From Arabidopsis thaliana (taxonomy: Eukaryota > Streptophyta > Magnoliopsida > Brassicales > Brassicaceae): a stretch of 64,000 bases of DNA. A program made the position numbers and the translations under genes. Positions 1 to 11,352 of the stretch are shown here, in pieces; position 1 is the first letter of the stretch; the number at the start of each line of letters is the position of its first letter. Under the pieces are notes generated by a model that ran no database searches, had not been told where the DNA came from, and saw nothing but the letters and a program-made list of their open reading frames with translations. The stretch is from the NCBI RefSeq assembly GCF_000001735.4, contig NC_003070.9, positions 23,731,971-23,795,970 of the forward strand, written 5' to 3'.

Positions 1-70
1 TGCTTTCCTGCAAACCTAAGAATTTCAGAAACACAGTGTGCAAACTTGAATTTCTCTTTCTGTTGAACAG

Positions 71-1564
71 GGCGCTTCCATAAATAACTTGGAAGCAGGT
101 TCGGATGGGCGTGTATCAGCTGTTAAGCTTGCTGATGGGTCTACAATTGAGGCAGACACGGTATAGTTGTAGCTCAGCTTCACTTTTTTCTTTCTCAAAT
201 GATGCAAATTCAACAACTTTGATCAAATGAAAACTGTGAAGGGTCAATGTAATACTGACTTTTGTACGACCTGTGTATCCTTACTTTACAGGTTGTAATT
301 GGAATTGGAGCTAAGCCTGCTATTGGCCCCTTTGAAACTTTGGCCATGAACAAATCAATTGGAGGAATTCAGGTATTATTATTACAAAACATCCGGATTT
401 ATTTTCCAAGATAATCGGTTTTCAGAGTTAGAACTTCACAAGAAACTACATCAGTATGTTGATACAATTAAAAGTTTGATAAGAGCTCATCTTCAACCAC
501 AGGTCGATGGCTTGTTCAGGACAAGTACCCCTGGAATTTTTGCTATTGGAGATGTCGCAGCCTTCCCTTTGAAGGTACTTTGCTGCTAGATAATATATGT
601 TAAGCCATCAATTATCTCGTGAAGTGCAAACTCATCATCTTATTGTCTGATGACCAGATATATGATAGGATGACTCGAGTTGAACATGTTGATCACGCCC
701 GCCGCTCTGCACAACACTGTGTGAAATCACTACTCACGGCACACACTGACACGTAAGCTTCTTCCCTGGAAAGATCTGTAGACTTTGCCTGTATCCCTTA
801 ACGGATATTCACCTATTAGTTCTTGTCTTGCTCAATATTTGCAGGTACGATTATCTTCCATATTTCTACTCAAGAGTATTCGAGTATGAAGGAAGCCCAA
901 GAAAAGTGTGGTGGCAGTTTTTCGGAGATAATGGTAAATCTATTTGACCTAAATATGACGCCATCCAATTACTCAAACAATATTTCCACTGTAGCTAAAC
1001 CACTGATTCATACTGGCCAGTGGGAGAAACAGTGGAGGTTGGGAACTTTGACCCGAAAATCGCTACCTTCTGGATTGAATCTGGTAAATAATTCCTTCAG
1101 CCTTTTCTCACTTCAGTTAACCTTGCACAAATACACAGCTTAGCAAATTAACTAACTTTGATGAGTAATTATCGTAACACAGGCAGGTTGAAAGGTGTTC
1201 TAGTAGAAAGCGGATCGCCTGAGGTAAGAGTCTTTCTTAGCATCTCCCTCGTTAACATTCTGAATTAGCCAATCTTTAGAGCATCATGCTTCTTTAGATC
1301 TGCGAGACTAAAATTAGAATATTTTGGAACGGTCATTGAAACTTGACAATAGCAATTACATCAGCATGGGTTTTGTTTTCATGTAAATATGTTAACTATA
1401 TGGATTTTAATTGCTTCCATTGTTATGTATATCTCTTGAAACAGGAGTTCCAGCTTCTACCAAAGCTAGCAAGAAGCCAACCACTTGTCGATAAGGCTAA
1501 ACTCGCAAGCGCATCTTCAGTCGAAGAAGCTCTCGAGATTGCTCAAGCCGCTCTACAGAGTTAG
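71..1564 (+). CDS. MDAR6: Monodehydroascorbate reductase, C-terminal part (5' end outside window)
   Basis: This gene encodes a flavoenzyme that reduces monodehydroascorbate to ascorbate with NAD(P)H. MDAR6 is the organellar (plastid/mitochondrial) isoform. Eight exons are visible: 71-160, 292-372, 503-574, 658-752, 845-933, 1021-1083, 1183-1223 and 1445-1564. They sum to 651 nt, so the last 216 residues and the TAG are present. The segment TSTPGIFAIGDVAAFPL is the second FAD-binding motif with its GD pair, as is usual in pyridine nucleotide-disulphide oxidoreductases. The VVIGIGAKP stretch closes the NAD(P) domain. The N-terminal Rossmann fold and transit peptide lie upstream of the window. 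A possible poly(A) signal AATAAA lies near 1761. The isoform name rests on recognition and on the neighbouring loci; the family is certain. Confidence 0.93.
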
Positions 1565-2913
1565 AGAAGGAAACTTCATGGAGTTTTTTTAATAGCTTTT
1601 GGGTTCAGAGAAATCAACATCTTTTATTCCCGGTGAGAGTTATTCATCTTTCCATTGGAAAAATGATCTATAGAGAGCACTGTTGTCAATAATCTCCTCG
1701 AATAATTTATAACCTCTTTTTGGGATAATCATATTTTGCTCATTAGAGAGCTTTGTTTCTAATAAAATCTATGTTAGTCACTGAGATAGATAAAGATCGT
1801 TTTCTCATGATCTATGGGTTGTTTCGTGGATCATTAAAATATTTATTTATTTAGATTTCTTTTATCGACTGTAAACCATAAACGAAATTTGTATAAACAA
1901 TAATGAAGACTTTGTTATAATTCACGCAAGGATTTGTTTTGCGGCACGTAATAGAGTCTTGTGGGATTGATTGCGACATGTAAAAAGGTTTTTGTAGCCT
2001 AAACGCGTTTCATACGCCATAGAAATTTATTTACTGCCTATGAGTTCTACAATTGAGAAAGTGTCAAAGTGGTTATGAATCTATGATAGGTTGGGCTTTT
2101 ATGATTGGTTATGAATGTTGCAAAATCGTATAAATTTGCGGAATGGTGGGAATAACAAACTAAAAAAATCGTGATTCTGCAGAACCTTGTGGTTGGTAAA
2201 TATCTATGATAGCCAAGGTTCATCATTGATAGGGGAAATCATTCGGCCAAGATGTCAAAACTGTTATAAACTCTTCTCTAACTCGATCTATATTTTAATA
2301 TGACATCATTCTTGGATTAACACAAGAGACCATTGTTTTGCAAAAACAACACCCTCGGTTTTTAATGGGTGAAATATTGCAAAATGCAAACAAACGTGTA
2401 ATGTTGGTAAAACTAAAAAAAACAATTGATGCCAAATCCAATAACAGAAAAAGGCATTGAATGACTCTTTCACTAATAACAAATTTGAAATTGGTATATG
2501 ACTAATAAAAAAAAAGTTAGAAACAATTAGTAATTATCGACCGTCAGTGCATCATCAGCATTTCACCACTTTGACTAAGAACCAAAGTAAGACCAACAAA
2601 AGTAAAGTGAAAGATGAAAAACCAGACGCACTTGTCGCGAGTGAACTCCACGTTCGTTTTTCTCCACTGAAGAAAACAATTTTTATGTTTGTGTATGGCG
2701 CGTGTGGTATATCGTATCAGAGCTTTCCTTTTTTAGAACTATCGCTTGTTTATTTTCCTTTCCAAATCAATTCATGTTTTTGCATACAAAAATAAAATAA
2801 AATCAATTCATGTTGCTTTCATTTTTTGGTATATAAAGCATAGACTTGTTAGCATTTTGGAATAATCGACATTTTCATTTTCTTCTTCCATCTTCTGCTC
2901 TGTTCTCTTAAAA
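1565..2913. other. Intergenic: MDAR6 3' flank and promoter of the first HMA gene
   Basis: This stretch is AT-rich and has no credible gene. Its right part, from about 2365, resembles 4730-5254 in front of the second HMA gene. Shared blocks include AAAATGCAAACAAA, AACAATTGAT and ACTGAAGAAAACA. The promoter was therefore duplicated together with the gene. Confidence 0.7.
2830..2838 (+). promoter_or_regulatory. TATA box of the first HMA gene
   Basis: TATATAAAG lies 76 bp upstream of the ATG at 2914, a good distance for a plant TATA box with a leader of about 45 nt. The aligned position in the duplicate promoter (about 5161) reads GACATAAAG, so the box is lost there. Confidence 0.65.
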
Positions 2914-3586
2914 ATGAAGGTAATTTTTTAATGGTTTTCAAACCAAAAAAAAAAAACAATCTTTTAATTTATACACAGTTCGAGTGTTTTTAATTTATAG
3001 TTTGTATTCTCATGCAATTTCTGCAGAAAATGATTGTGTGGATGGGTGTTTATGATCAGAGATCCAAAGGGAAAATCACGAAGAGTATTTCTGACTTACC
3101 CGGTAAATCATATCCTATTAAAACTTATTTTCGTAAGAGTTTTAGAAAAGATAAACAAACATTTGATCTTTGTTATATTAAAAAAAGTTTGATTTATTTT
3201 ATCAAAAAAACAAACATTTAATCTTTTACGCTCTGTTTTTTACTTTACATAAGAAAAGCTCAGTTTTACAGAGTTTCCCAAACTTCAGAGCCCATATCTT
3301 TAATATTTTGTTTTCAGGAATTCACTCATCTTATATGGATTTGAAAGAAGGCACACTAGTAGTAATGGGAGATGTTGATCCTGTGGAGTTGGTTAGAAAC
3401 CTCAGAAAGAAATGGGGAAAAGCTAAATTAACATTATATGTACCTTATGATGCTTTGAAAGAAGCAAAAATTGCTGAGGCTAAGCAGAAGAGGGAAGAGA
3501 TTGAACGTGAAGCTCTTTACAGATACAACCGTGAAATTCGTGATATTTTCAATGATAAGGAGGAGCAAGGTTGTGTCATTTGCTAG
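2914..3586 (+). CDS. HMA-fold small protein with C-terminal CaaX-like box (HIPP/HPP-like), copy 1
   Basis: Exons are 2914-2919 (only ATG AAG), 3027-3102 and 3318-3586, giving 116 aa. The protein starts MKKMIVWMGVYD and keeps the beta-alpha-beta fold signature of plant heavy-metal-associated proteins (SISDLPGI, GTLVVMGDVDPVELVRNLRKKWG). The usual metal-binding CxxC is absent; that position reads GVYDQRSK. A charged, probably helical lysine/glutamate-rich linker follows. The C terminus is CVIC, a possible isoprenylation site. Known relatives act in metal handling or, when CxxC is lost, in protein binding and immunity; the function here is inferred. The tiny first exon and all splice phases match the neighbour at 5254-6536, so the two are tandem duplicates. 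This is probably AT1G63950. Confidence 0.85.
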
Positions 3587-3883
3587 AGTTCTAAAGAAAA
3601 ATGAATAAAAAGACATAAGGTACTTTAACTATTTCGATTTGTTTGATTTATAGTTCATATTAATTAATGTATAAAGACATTTTATGAGTAAGGATGAATT
3701 GTAGAGTTTGATCGTGGATGCTTTTATTTGACCTTTATTTTAGGCTTTTTAGCTGTGTTCGCTTGAGTAATTGGAGTATTTGTTTTTCTTGAGTCAAGTA
3801 ACTAATTTATTATTATAAAAGCAATTACAAAAAGACAGCTAAATATGTTTGAATTTGTGAGATAATGAGAAAAAGAAAGGAAA

Positions 3884-4012
3884 TATTGTGGTGAAATCGA
3901 ATTATAAAGCAAAATAGTATCAATTCTAAATTTAAGCCAAAAAGAAAAATTAGGACAGTAGAAGATTTGGAACTAAGAACTTAATGATTTGTTTGGTAAG
4001 CCACATAACTCA
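3884..4012. repeat. Direct repeat, left copy (about 130 bp)
   Basis: It shares GAATTATAAAGCAAAATA, GCCAAAAAGAAAAATTAGG and AGCCACATAAC, in the same order and spacing, with 4553-4683. The copies have diverged by substitutions and small indels. Non-coding. Confidence 0.8.
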
Positions 4013-4552
4013 GAAATGTTCCACAAGAATTTGCGCGTGGGATCCACTCGTTATAGATGAGAGTCCTTTCTAATCTTAAAACAATATTAATGATGACAAA
4101 TTTTAACTACCATGTGAAGTTTTGCTAATAGGTTAAACTCAAAGACCAAAAATTATGAAAACACAGTTTCTTTGATGTGACGGATAACATATTCAAGGGA
4201 TTAATACTAAACAAGCGAACTTCAGAAATTACAAATTATCCTTTACAAATGATTTTATAAGTGGTTTGATTTTCTAGAAAACACACATACTTTTGTTAAT
4301 TTAGAGACTTTCACATGGTTTCTTGAAGCATAAGTCGACATTAAAAAAAGAACTAACAGAGGACCATTAAGATAGAGTTTTCATGAACAATTTAAGAGAT
4401 ATCTTCCACATGGTTTTTTGTTTTCTTTTGGTAAAATCGACATGGTTTTCTTGTGATCGCGAGTGAAATAACTTGCATAAAGTGTGCGTGGAAATTACTC
4501 AATGCTTACTCAAATGCTTTCATTTCGGTCTTAACGCACATAAAAAAAAAAA

Positions 4553-4683
4553 CGGAATATTGTGGTGCAAATGAATTATAAAGCAAAATAATATCAATAA
4601 ACATATGCCAAAAAGAAAAATTAGGACAATATAACATTTGGAGCTAAGAAATAAATGACGTGTCTGGCTAGCCACATAACACA
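4553..4683. repeat. Direct repeat, right copy (about 130 bp)
   Basis: This is the second copy of the repeat at 3884-4012, about 670 bp further on. Both lie between the tandem HMA genes, so it may be a by-product of the duplication or a later local one. Confidence 0.8.
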
Positions 4684-5253
4684 AATTGAAATATGATTTT
4701 CGGGGATTTTTCATGATCTATTTCTCGTTGTTTATTGGAGAAGAAGTACAAAATGCAAACAAAATATGGATGTTGGCGGTTGGTACTAAAAACAATTGAT
4801 CATGATGAACAAAACCATATGATGAACATGAACTTACCATAAAAAGGGACCTTGGAAGAATCTTTGACAATATAAAAACTTTTGAAATGGAAATTACTGG
4901 ATATAGTAACGATCAATAATCGACGGACACTCATCATGGGACCATTAAAGAGAAGAAATTTCCAAAGAACCACAGGAGAAAATAACAAGTACAGTTGAAA
5001 ACATCCATAAGCCATTTCTCACAAGTGAAATCCACACTCTTGTTTTTTACTGAAGAAAACATTTTTCTAAAAAAAATTTAAATCACAAAACACTATGATA
5101 TTCCAACATTATGTTTTTTTTCTTCTCTGAATCCATTTAATGTGGCGGTTTGTTATTTGGGACATAAAGCATCATCGACTTGCTTACACGAATAAAAAAA
5201 GCACACCAACTTTTTACTGTGGACCACATCTTCTTCTCTGTTCTACAAAGAAA

Positions 5254-6536
5254 ATGAAGGTAATGTGTCATTTGGTTTTCAAAGTACTGAAAAATGAGTC
5301 TTTTGAATTTTTATAGACTTTGGAGTATTTTGATTAATGGTTGTTCTTCTTCTAATCACACTTTCTCTACAGAAAATGGTGGTGATGATAAATGTTTGCG
5401 ACGAGAGGTCTAAGGAGAAAGTCATCCAAACAGTAGCTAGCTGTTCAGGTGAACATGCACCAATTTTTTTCTTCTTTTTATTGCTCATGTGATTTTATTG
5501 AAAAGCCAAAGCTTTTCATTACACAAACTCTCTGGTTTTGAGATTCGTTGTAGGTTCTGTCGTTTTGAATTGAAACCCTACAAAAATGATTGCTGTTAAG
5601 ACTATCTCCAACGATGGATCTAATTCTTCTGTTCTTTTAGTGAAAAGCCAAAAGCTTTTGCTTTTAACATTCACTCTGCTTTTTGGATCATTTAAGGGTT
5701 TGAATTAAAAACCTCAAAACTTGAAATTGATTTATGTAGTAATATTCATGAGTTTTTAATGAAAAAGCAAAGCTTTTCGTTACTCACATTCCCCTGTTCT
5801 TGAGATTTTTGATGAGTTTTGATTTGAAACCCTCAAAACTTTTTTTTGTTCTGTTCATGCGTTTTAAATTGAAAAGGCAAAGATTTTTCGATTACACACA
5901 CAGACTCTATTTATGTGATTCTTCATGGGTTATGATATGATCCCTTAAATAATGATTTTGATTTTTCTTGTCTCGTTCATGATTATTTAGTGAAAAACCA
6001 AATCTTTTAATCACTCATTATTGAGTTTGAGTGTGAGTTTAAGTTTAAGTTTCTTCTTGTTAATGAGCTTTTGCTGCAAAGCTTTGAATAATAATAATAC
6101 GTTCTGTTTTTGGTTTTCTTTATGGATTATGAATTGAAATCTCAAAAGAACCTACCACCTTGAAAAGATCTTCCTTAGTCTCAAGACCTAAATCTTAACA
6201 CTTTTTATTCCAGGAATTACAACTATTACCATGGATTCAAAAGAAGGGAAGTTAACGGTGATTGGTGAGTTTGACGAAATGCAGATTCTCAAAAAACTCA
6301 AAAAGAGATGGGAGAGTGCGAAAATGGCTACATTTGGCCCGTTCGATCCGAAGAAGGAAGCGGAAACCGCTGCAGCTGCGGAAAAGAAGAAGAAAGAAGA
6401 AAATGAACGTGAACGTGAACGTGAACGTGAAGAAGCTCTTTACCGGTCTCAGTCTCACCATGACACTCCGGTTTGTCCAATGCATCATCACACTACTATT
6501 GTGTGCGATCATGATCACGGCTGTATAATCTCTTAA
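5254..6536 (+). CDS. HMA-fold small protein with His/Cys-rich tail and CaaX box (HIPP-like), copy 2
   Basis: Exons are 5254-5259, 5373-5448 and 6214-6536, giving 134 aa. The fold is recognisable (MKKMVVMINVCDERSKEKV, then KEGKLTVIGEFDEMQILKKL) but CxxC is again missing. The linker has grown by a GAACGT hexanucleotide repeat (about 6403-6428) that encodes alternating Arg-Glu. Unlike copy 1, the tail is rich in His and Cys (HHDTPVCPMHHH, then VCDHDHGCIIS), which might bind metal. It ends in CIIS, a good farnesylation-type CaaX. Intron 2 is 765 bp and carries internal repeats. The promoter lacks the TATA box of copy 1. This is probably AT1G63960. Function is inferred from the family only. Confidence 0.85.
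5495..6012. repeat. Five diverged repeat units inside intron 2 of the second HMA gene
   Basis: Units centred near 5500, 5642, 5762, 5870 and 5990 each contain a variant of TGAAAAGCCAAAGCTTTTC followed by ATTACTCAC-like sequence. Several then carry TTTTGAATTGAAACCCTCAAAA. The period is about 110-140 bp. The first HMA gene has no counterpart in its 215-bp intron. Confidence 0.75.
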
Positions 6537-6952
6537 GATTTGCAGTATGTTAAGTCTCTGATTAGTCAGAAGTTGATTTTATATTGACGGGTAAGGATTA
6601 TTCTCTGATCATTGATGTATTTATTTCAGTATGATATTATTATTCTCTGATTTTGATTTAAGAATTCATGTAGACAAGGAAAGCAACAACTATATGACAG
6701 ACAAATAAAAAATTGTGTCACAAGGAACTTGCAGTCCAAGACACAGTTTCCAATTATATTCAAATCTGACCAAGGAACTAGGAATCACAATGAATCATCA
6801 ACAAAATATGATTCGATTTTCTCTGCTTCTACGAAACGATTCGATTAATTAACCTTTAAAGGATGATTACACTTTACAATCAAAAGTATGTTTTTCTTAA
6901 AAGATGAGACACTTTAAGGAATATGATAAAGAGCTAAAATCAATTTTGACTT
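6537..6952. other. Convergent 3' flanks of HMA copy 2 and ISPF
   Basis: This is AT-rich 3' UTR and spacer DNA between two genes that point at each other. I see no gene or structured repeat in it. Confidence 0.7.
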
Positions 6953-8366
6953 CTATTTCTTCATGAGGAGAATAACAGTGTGAGCTGCTATGCTTCTGTT
7001 TTCTCCGAGGCTATCAACTTTCTCATGTGTTTTGGCTTTCAAGTTCACTACAGAAGGATCTGCTCCAAGAAGCTTGGACAGATTGGATCGGATTGTCTCT
7101 TTGTGTGGACTAATTTTTGGTCTCTGGAGAATCAACGTCGCGTCTAGGTTTCCTATCTCATACCCTGCCTCGTCCATGAGTCTCACCTGAAACACAAAGT
7201 CAAATAAACCTCGTCTCAAGTTTATTGAATCATTCTTCATACCGACGAGAATCTAACATTTCTTCTGTTATATCTATATAACATCATTACAAGTGATTCA
7301 GATTAGCTTCCACGCAATCAACATTCACAGTCAATCATGGTGAACTTAACAAACACATTACGCCAAATGTGAACCCATAACTTAAAAGACAGGACAAGAA
7401 AGAAACTTTATAGCTTCAACCTTGAGTACCTCTACTTATCATCAATCATATGTGTTGAAATCTAACAATACAAAGATGCAGGAACCTAAAATTCAACAGA
7501 AAATTGAGTTATGCCAAGGCTTTTCAAGACAAAAATCATGTATACAAGAGTGATAAGCTTATAGATAGCATCGTTGAGTGATGACAACAGTTCAGGGATA
7601 AGATCTGATTTCCATATTTCTTCGACTTCCTATAGATGAAAATAATTTACTCAAGAGTATTATTAAGCTGAGTAAATCCCATCAACTTATGGATCTAGCT
7701 TGAATTCTGAACCATTCTATAAAGTACCACACACAAAATAAGGCTTAAAGAAGAAGTAGCTAATACTGGAACATACACACAAAATTGAACATCAAGGTAA
7801 GCGTCGAAATCTTACAGCTTCTTTGATGAATACAGAAGAAGCAGCTCCTTTCCATTTAGGATCAGAGTCAGGGAAAATCTGACCTATATCTGGAAGGCCT
7901 AGTGCTCCCAAAATTGCATCCACTACACAATGAAGTAACACATCGCCTACACAAATTCCAACATCAAACTCAAATCAAAACCCTAAAATCTACAAGAAGA
8001 CGAATTAACCAAATCGAATTTCAAGAAATGTTTACCATCGGAGTGAGCTTCGCAGCCTCTATCATGAGGAATAACAATCCCACCGATGATCAGAGGATAC
8101 CCTGGCTCTAAACGATGTAGATCGAAACCATGACCGATTCGAAACGGAAGCGTTTTGGTTGGTTTCTCTGAAGTCACAGATTCATTGACGTCGACGGCGG
8201 AAGAAGCAGCTGAAACCGAGGCTGAAGGACGACATGATAACGAGAGAGACTTCTTCGGTCTCCAAACGCCGATCTTCGTCGCCGGGAGAAGGAATGGCTT
8301 TTTGGTAATTTGAGAGTGAAACAAAGAAGAAGAAGACAGTAGAAGCTGAGTAGAAGAAGTAGCCAT
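6953..8366 (-). CDS. ISPF: 2-C-methyl-D-erythritol 2,4-cyclodiphosphate synthase, plastid
   Basis: ISPF is the fifth enzyme of the plastid MEP pathway. It cyclises CDP-ME 2-phosphate to ME-cyclodiphosphate with release of CMP. Exons on the minus strand are 8366-8036, 7946-7816 and 7186-6953, giving 231 aa. The first ~70 residues are Ser-rich and basic, a typical chloroplast transit peptide. The mature part opens with [10 protein letters not shown], which holds the metal-binding Asp and His, then has HSDGDVLLH with another metal ligand. The nucleotide-binding segment near KAKTHEKVD is also present. I chose ATG 8366 (MATSS) because an upstream in-frame extension has no better ATG context and this start gives the known length. 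It is head-to-head with the G-patch gene. This is probably AT1G63970. Confidence 0.97.
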
Positions 8367-8675
8367 TGCCGTTCTTCTTCGATTTTCTGGTTTACTCAAT
8401 TCATAATTCTGTGGTGGAAATATTCATTTCTTTATTGGGCCTTTCCTTCCTAAAGCCCATTTAAAATATGATAAACTCTCGACCGTCGATCATGTTACAT
8501 ATCCACTGAAGTTTACTAAAGACCACGTGTAGAGGAGTTTTACTCATCACTTCTTCGCTTTAGGTTTTCTGTTCCAGTTTCTCTAAACTTCCTCGCCCAC
8601 TCTTCTCTTCCGCACCGCTTTTGAAAAACGGCGACGCATTGTCTCCATTCAATCGCCGGAAAATTAGAAGAGAAG
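8367..8675. promoter_or_regulatory. Shared 309-bp divergent promoter of ISPF and the G-patch gene
   Basis: The start codons of two divergent genes are only 309 bp apart. Between them lie TTGGGCC (about 8435) and AAGCCCA (about 8453), the paired site II / telo-like boxes common in housekeeping plant promoters. A G-box CACGTG lies at 8524-8529. No TATA box is obvious for either side. Confidence 0.7.
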
Positions 8676-10407
8676 ATGGCGGCGCCGGAAGCTCCGGTTA
8701 AGTACGTCGGAATATGTAAGGATTCCGCCGCTTTCAAGCTTATGAAATCGATGGTGAGTGAATTTTCCTGTAATGATGTTAATGTGTGTAGAGATTTTAT
8801 AAAGGAGAAGACCTAATTTTTTGGATTGGTGATTTTTTTAGGGTTGGGAAGAAGGAGAAGGACTTGGTAAAGATAAGCAAGGTATCAAAGGTTATGTGAG
8901 AGTTACGAACAAACAAGATACATCTGGTTAGTTTCTTCTTCTTCTTCTCCTTAATGGAAACTAGTGATTTGAATTTTTCTCGGTGGAATTTAGATTGGAG
9001 GAAACTTTAATAGAGCTACTTTTCACTTACACTAAAAAACAACAACATTATTTTCGGTTTTTAGGAGGAAATGTCTGTTTACATAGTTTAGTTTATGTAA
9101 TTTGGTGAATGTGAAGTTGTGGAATCAAGATAGAGCTACTTTAAGCCTTTTGTATATTTGTGTGGTGTATATGCATCTATCGTTTATGTTATAGGTCTGA
9201 ATTTTTTTAAAATGTTGGAGCAGGTGTTGGTCTTGATAAGCCAAATCCATGGGCATTTGATACAACTCAGTTCGATAACATTCTCAAGAAATTGAAAGTG
9301 GTAATGGCTGTGTTCATCTTTCGTTTTAACTATGCTCTTTGAAATATTTGAAATAATTTCAATCTTTTTGTGTATGTGTGTGTGTTATTTGCAGCAAGCT
9401 GCTCCTACCAAGACTAGCAAGAATGATGATGGTATAAGTTTTTCTTATTAAGTTGAGTTCTTTCTTGACTTAGAGAAGCTTATTTATCCTAATGATTGTT
9501 GTTTTATGTGGCATACGATAGATTCAGATAAGGAAGATGAAAGTGAAGATGATGCTGTCAAATCTGAGCCTGCCAAGTTGAAGACCGTTGCTAAAGTCAC
9601 TCGTCCACAAGGAAGGTATAAACGTAGAGAGAAAGGGAAGCTTGTCAATTCATACTCGTCTAAAGATCTTGAAGGAATACTGGTAAGCTTCCTTTCAAAA
9701 CAGTTCTGTCCTGTCTTTTATCCGCTCATGATCAAGATTCATGTTGATTAGAATGGATCATAACTTCTACATGTACTGTGAACTTGTGCATGTTGTTAGA
9801 ATTTTCTCTGCTATCACCATTATGTAAACAAATCTCATTATGAAAGTGATAGTCCGACTTAGGCACGTTATTTTACTGTTTTGTAGGTTAAGCGAACTGA
9901 GGATCCTTCTCCTGCAGTTTGTGACATAGCCGATTCTATGGATATTGAAATTATATCTGAGGACCAAGATGCTAGTATTAAAGGTGATTAGTTTGTCCTT
10001 GCATCTTGAAATTGTGACTTTCTGCTCTTTTTTTTGAACTGAAAATGTATGGATCTTTTGGACTGAACAGAACAGAAAATTGAAGAACCTTCTTCGAACT
10101 GGTGGGGATTTAAATCCGGGTTTGTCTCGGGTGGTCTTCTGGGGGCCAAGTCGGGCAAAAAGAAATTAAAAGCTAGCGAGAGAAAAATGTTTAGTGAGAA
10201 TGATCAAGAGAATCTTTACAACATGGTTCAGGTATGTTCTTTGCAGGCTGTTCTTGGAAAAGAGGTTGGGATCTAATAATATATTGACGTTTTGGAATGT
10301 CTGTAGGATAAAGCCACAGCGGGAAAACAAGGACTGGGTATCAAAGACCGGCCAAAGAAAATAGCTGGTGTTCGTTACGAAGGGAAGAAAACCTCTTTTG
10401 ATAACAG

Positions 10408-10440
<33 letters not shown>

Positions 10441-11084
10441 CGAAGAAGACGAAGAGGAAGATGAAGACGAGAGTGAAGCAGATGATGATGACAAGGACTC
10501 TGTAATTGAAAGTTCTCTTCCCGCGAAAAGGAAGCACGATGAAATCATTGAACCCAAAATCAAGTTAAAGAACCTGTGCAAGCAGATTGTTAAAAAGGTT
10601 CGTTGTCAATTTATTTTGAACTGTCATTGTATTCTTCTAAAACATCCCACCACTCATATCGACTTATATGTATATGTGCAAAAACATTCTTAGGATGCTG
10701 GTAAAGGTGGATTCATGAAGCTGAAACAGCTAAAATCTCTGATCGATGAACAAGCACCATCAGTTCTTTCAGAGTTTTCTTCAAGAAAAGATGCTATTGC
10801 TTACTTGAAACTTAAGGTAATGCAATCTTAGCTAATCTTTATGCCAAATCTTCGTATAGAATCTACATTAAGCGTATGAAATTCATTATATTTGAGATTA
10901 AAGAAGTGTGATAGTGAAGTTAGTAAACATAATCATTTTAAAGTGGGATTCTCATATTCTACACAAAGTTCCAAAGTTTGTCATTCTTACTGATATTGTT
11001 CTAACGTCCTTGTTGCAGCTGGAGCGAAGTGGCAAGTTTGTTGTGGAGGGAAAGAAGATTAGTCTTGTATCAAGCAAGAAGTGA
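8676..11084 (+). CDS. G-patch (D111) domain nuclear protein
   Basis: Ten exons are 8676-8753, 8842-8926, 9224-9300, 9395-9431, 9522-9682, 9887-9983, 10071-10231, 10307-10597, 10694-10816 and 11019-11084, giving 391 aa. The G-patch is at about residues 15-60 (FKLMKSMGWEEGEGLGKDKQ, continuing to GVGLDKPNPW). A second conserved block, GKQGLGIKDRPKKIAGVRY, resembles the extension seen in GPATCH4-type proteins. It is followed by a long acidic tract (Asp/Glu run from a GAT repeat at 10408-10440) and a basic C-terminal domain. G-patch proteins usually activate DEAH helicases in splicing or ribosome biogenesis; the partner is unknown here. This is probably AT1G63980. Confidence 0.92.
10408..10440 (+). 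repeat. GAT trinucleotide microsatellite in coding sequence
   Basis: About 11 uninterrupted GAT/TGA units encode the core of a poly-Asp run in exon 8 of the G-patch gene. Length variation between accessions would keep the frame. Confidence 0.9.
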
Positions 11085-11352
11085 GCGAGAATTTTTGGTT
11101 GGAATTATCATTATACCTGCATAGGAAAGTGGAGATTAGGACAAGTTTTGTTACTAAATCATCACAATGCCATATGTAAACAAAGATCATACTTCAGTTT
11201 GGAAAATTTTGATTTGATTGTAATCTATTTTTACATTCTATTAGAGTTTGCATAAAACTTCACCCTAATAAGTTACTCTCTTATATTTGGAACCAATATA
11301 AAGCAAACGCATCTTTATTGGTGGAAGACCTTACATGTTGGTGTTTTAAGTG

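Larger units (their letters stand above)
3587..5253. other. Intergenic between the two HMA genes
   Basis: There is no credible gene here. A possible poly(A) signal AATAAA lies at 3604. The region holds a direct repeat (about 3884-4012 and 4553-4683) and, from about 4730, the duplicated promoter of the second HMA gene. Confidence 0.7.

Noticed and set aside
10375..10581. Minus-strand poly-Ser open frame opposite the G-patch gene
   Set aside because: It is the complement of the GAT repeat and gives only a low-complexity shadow.
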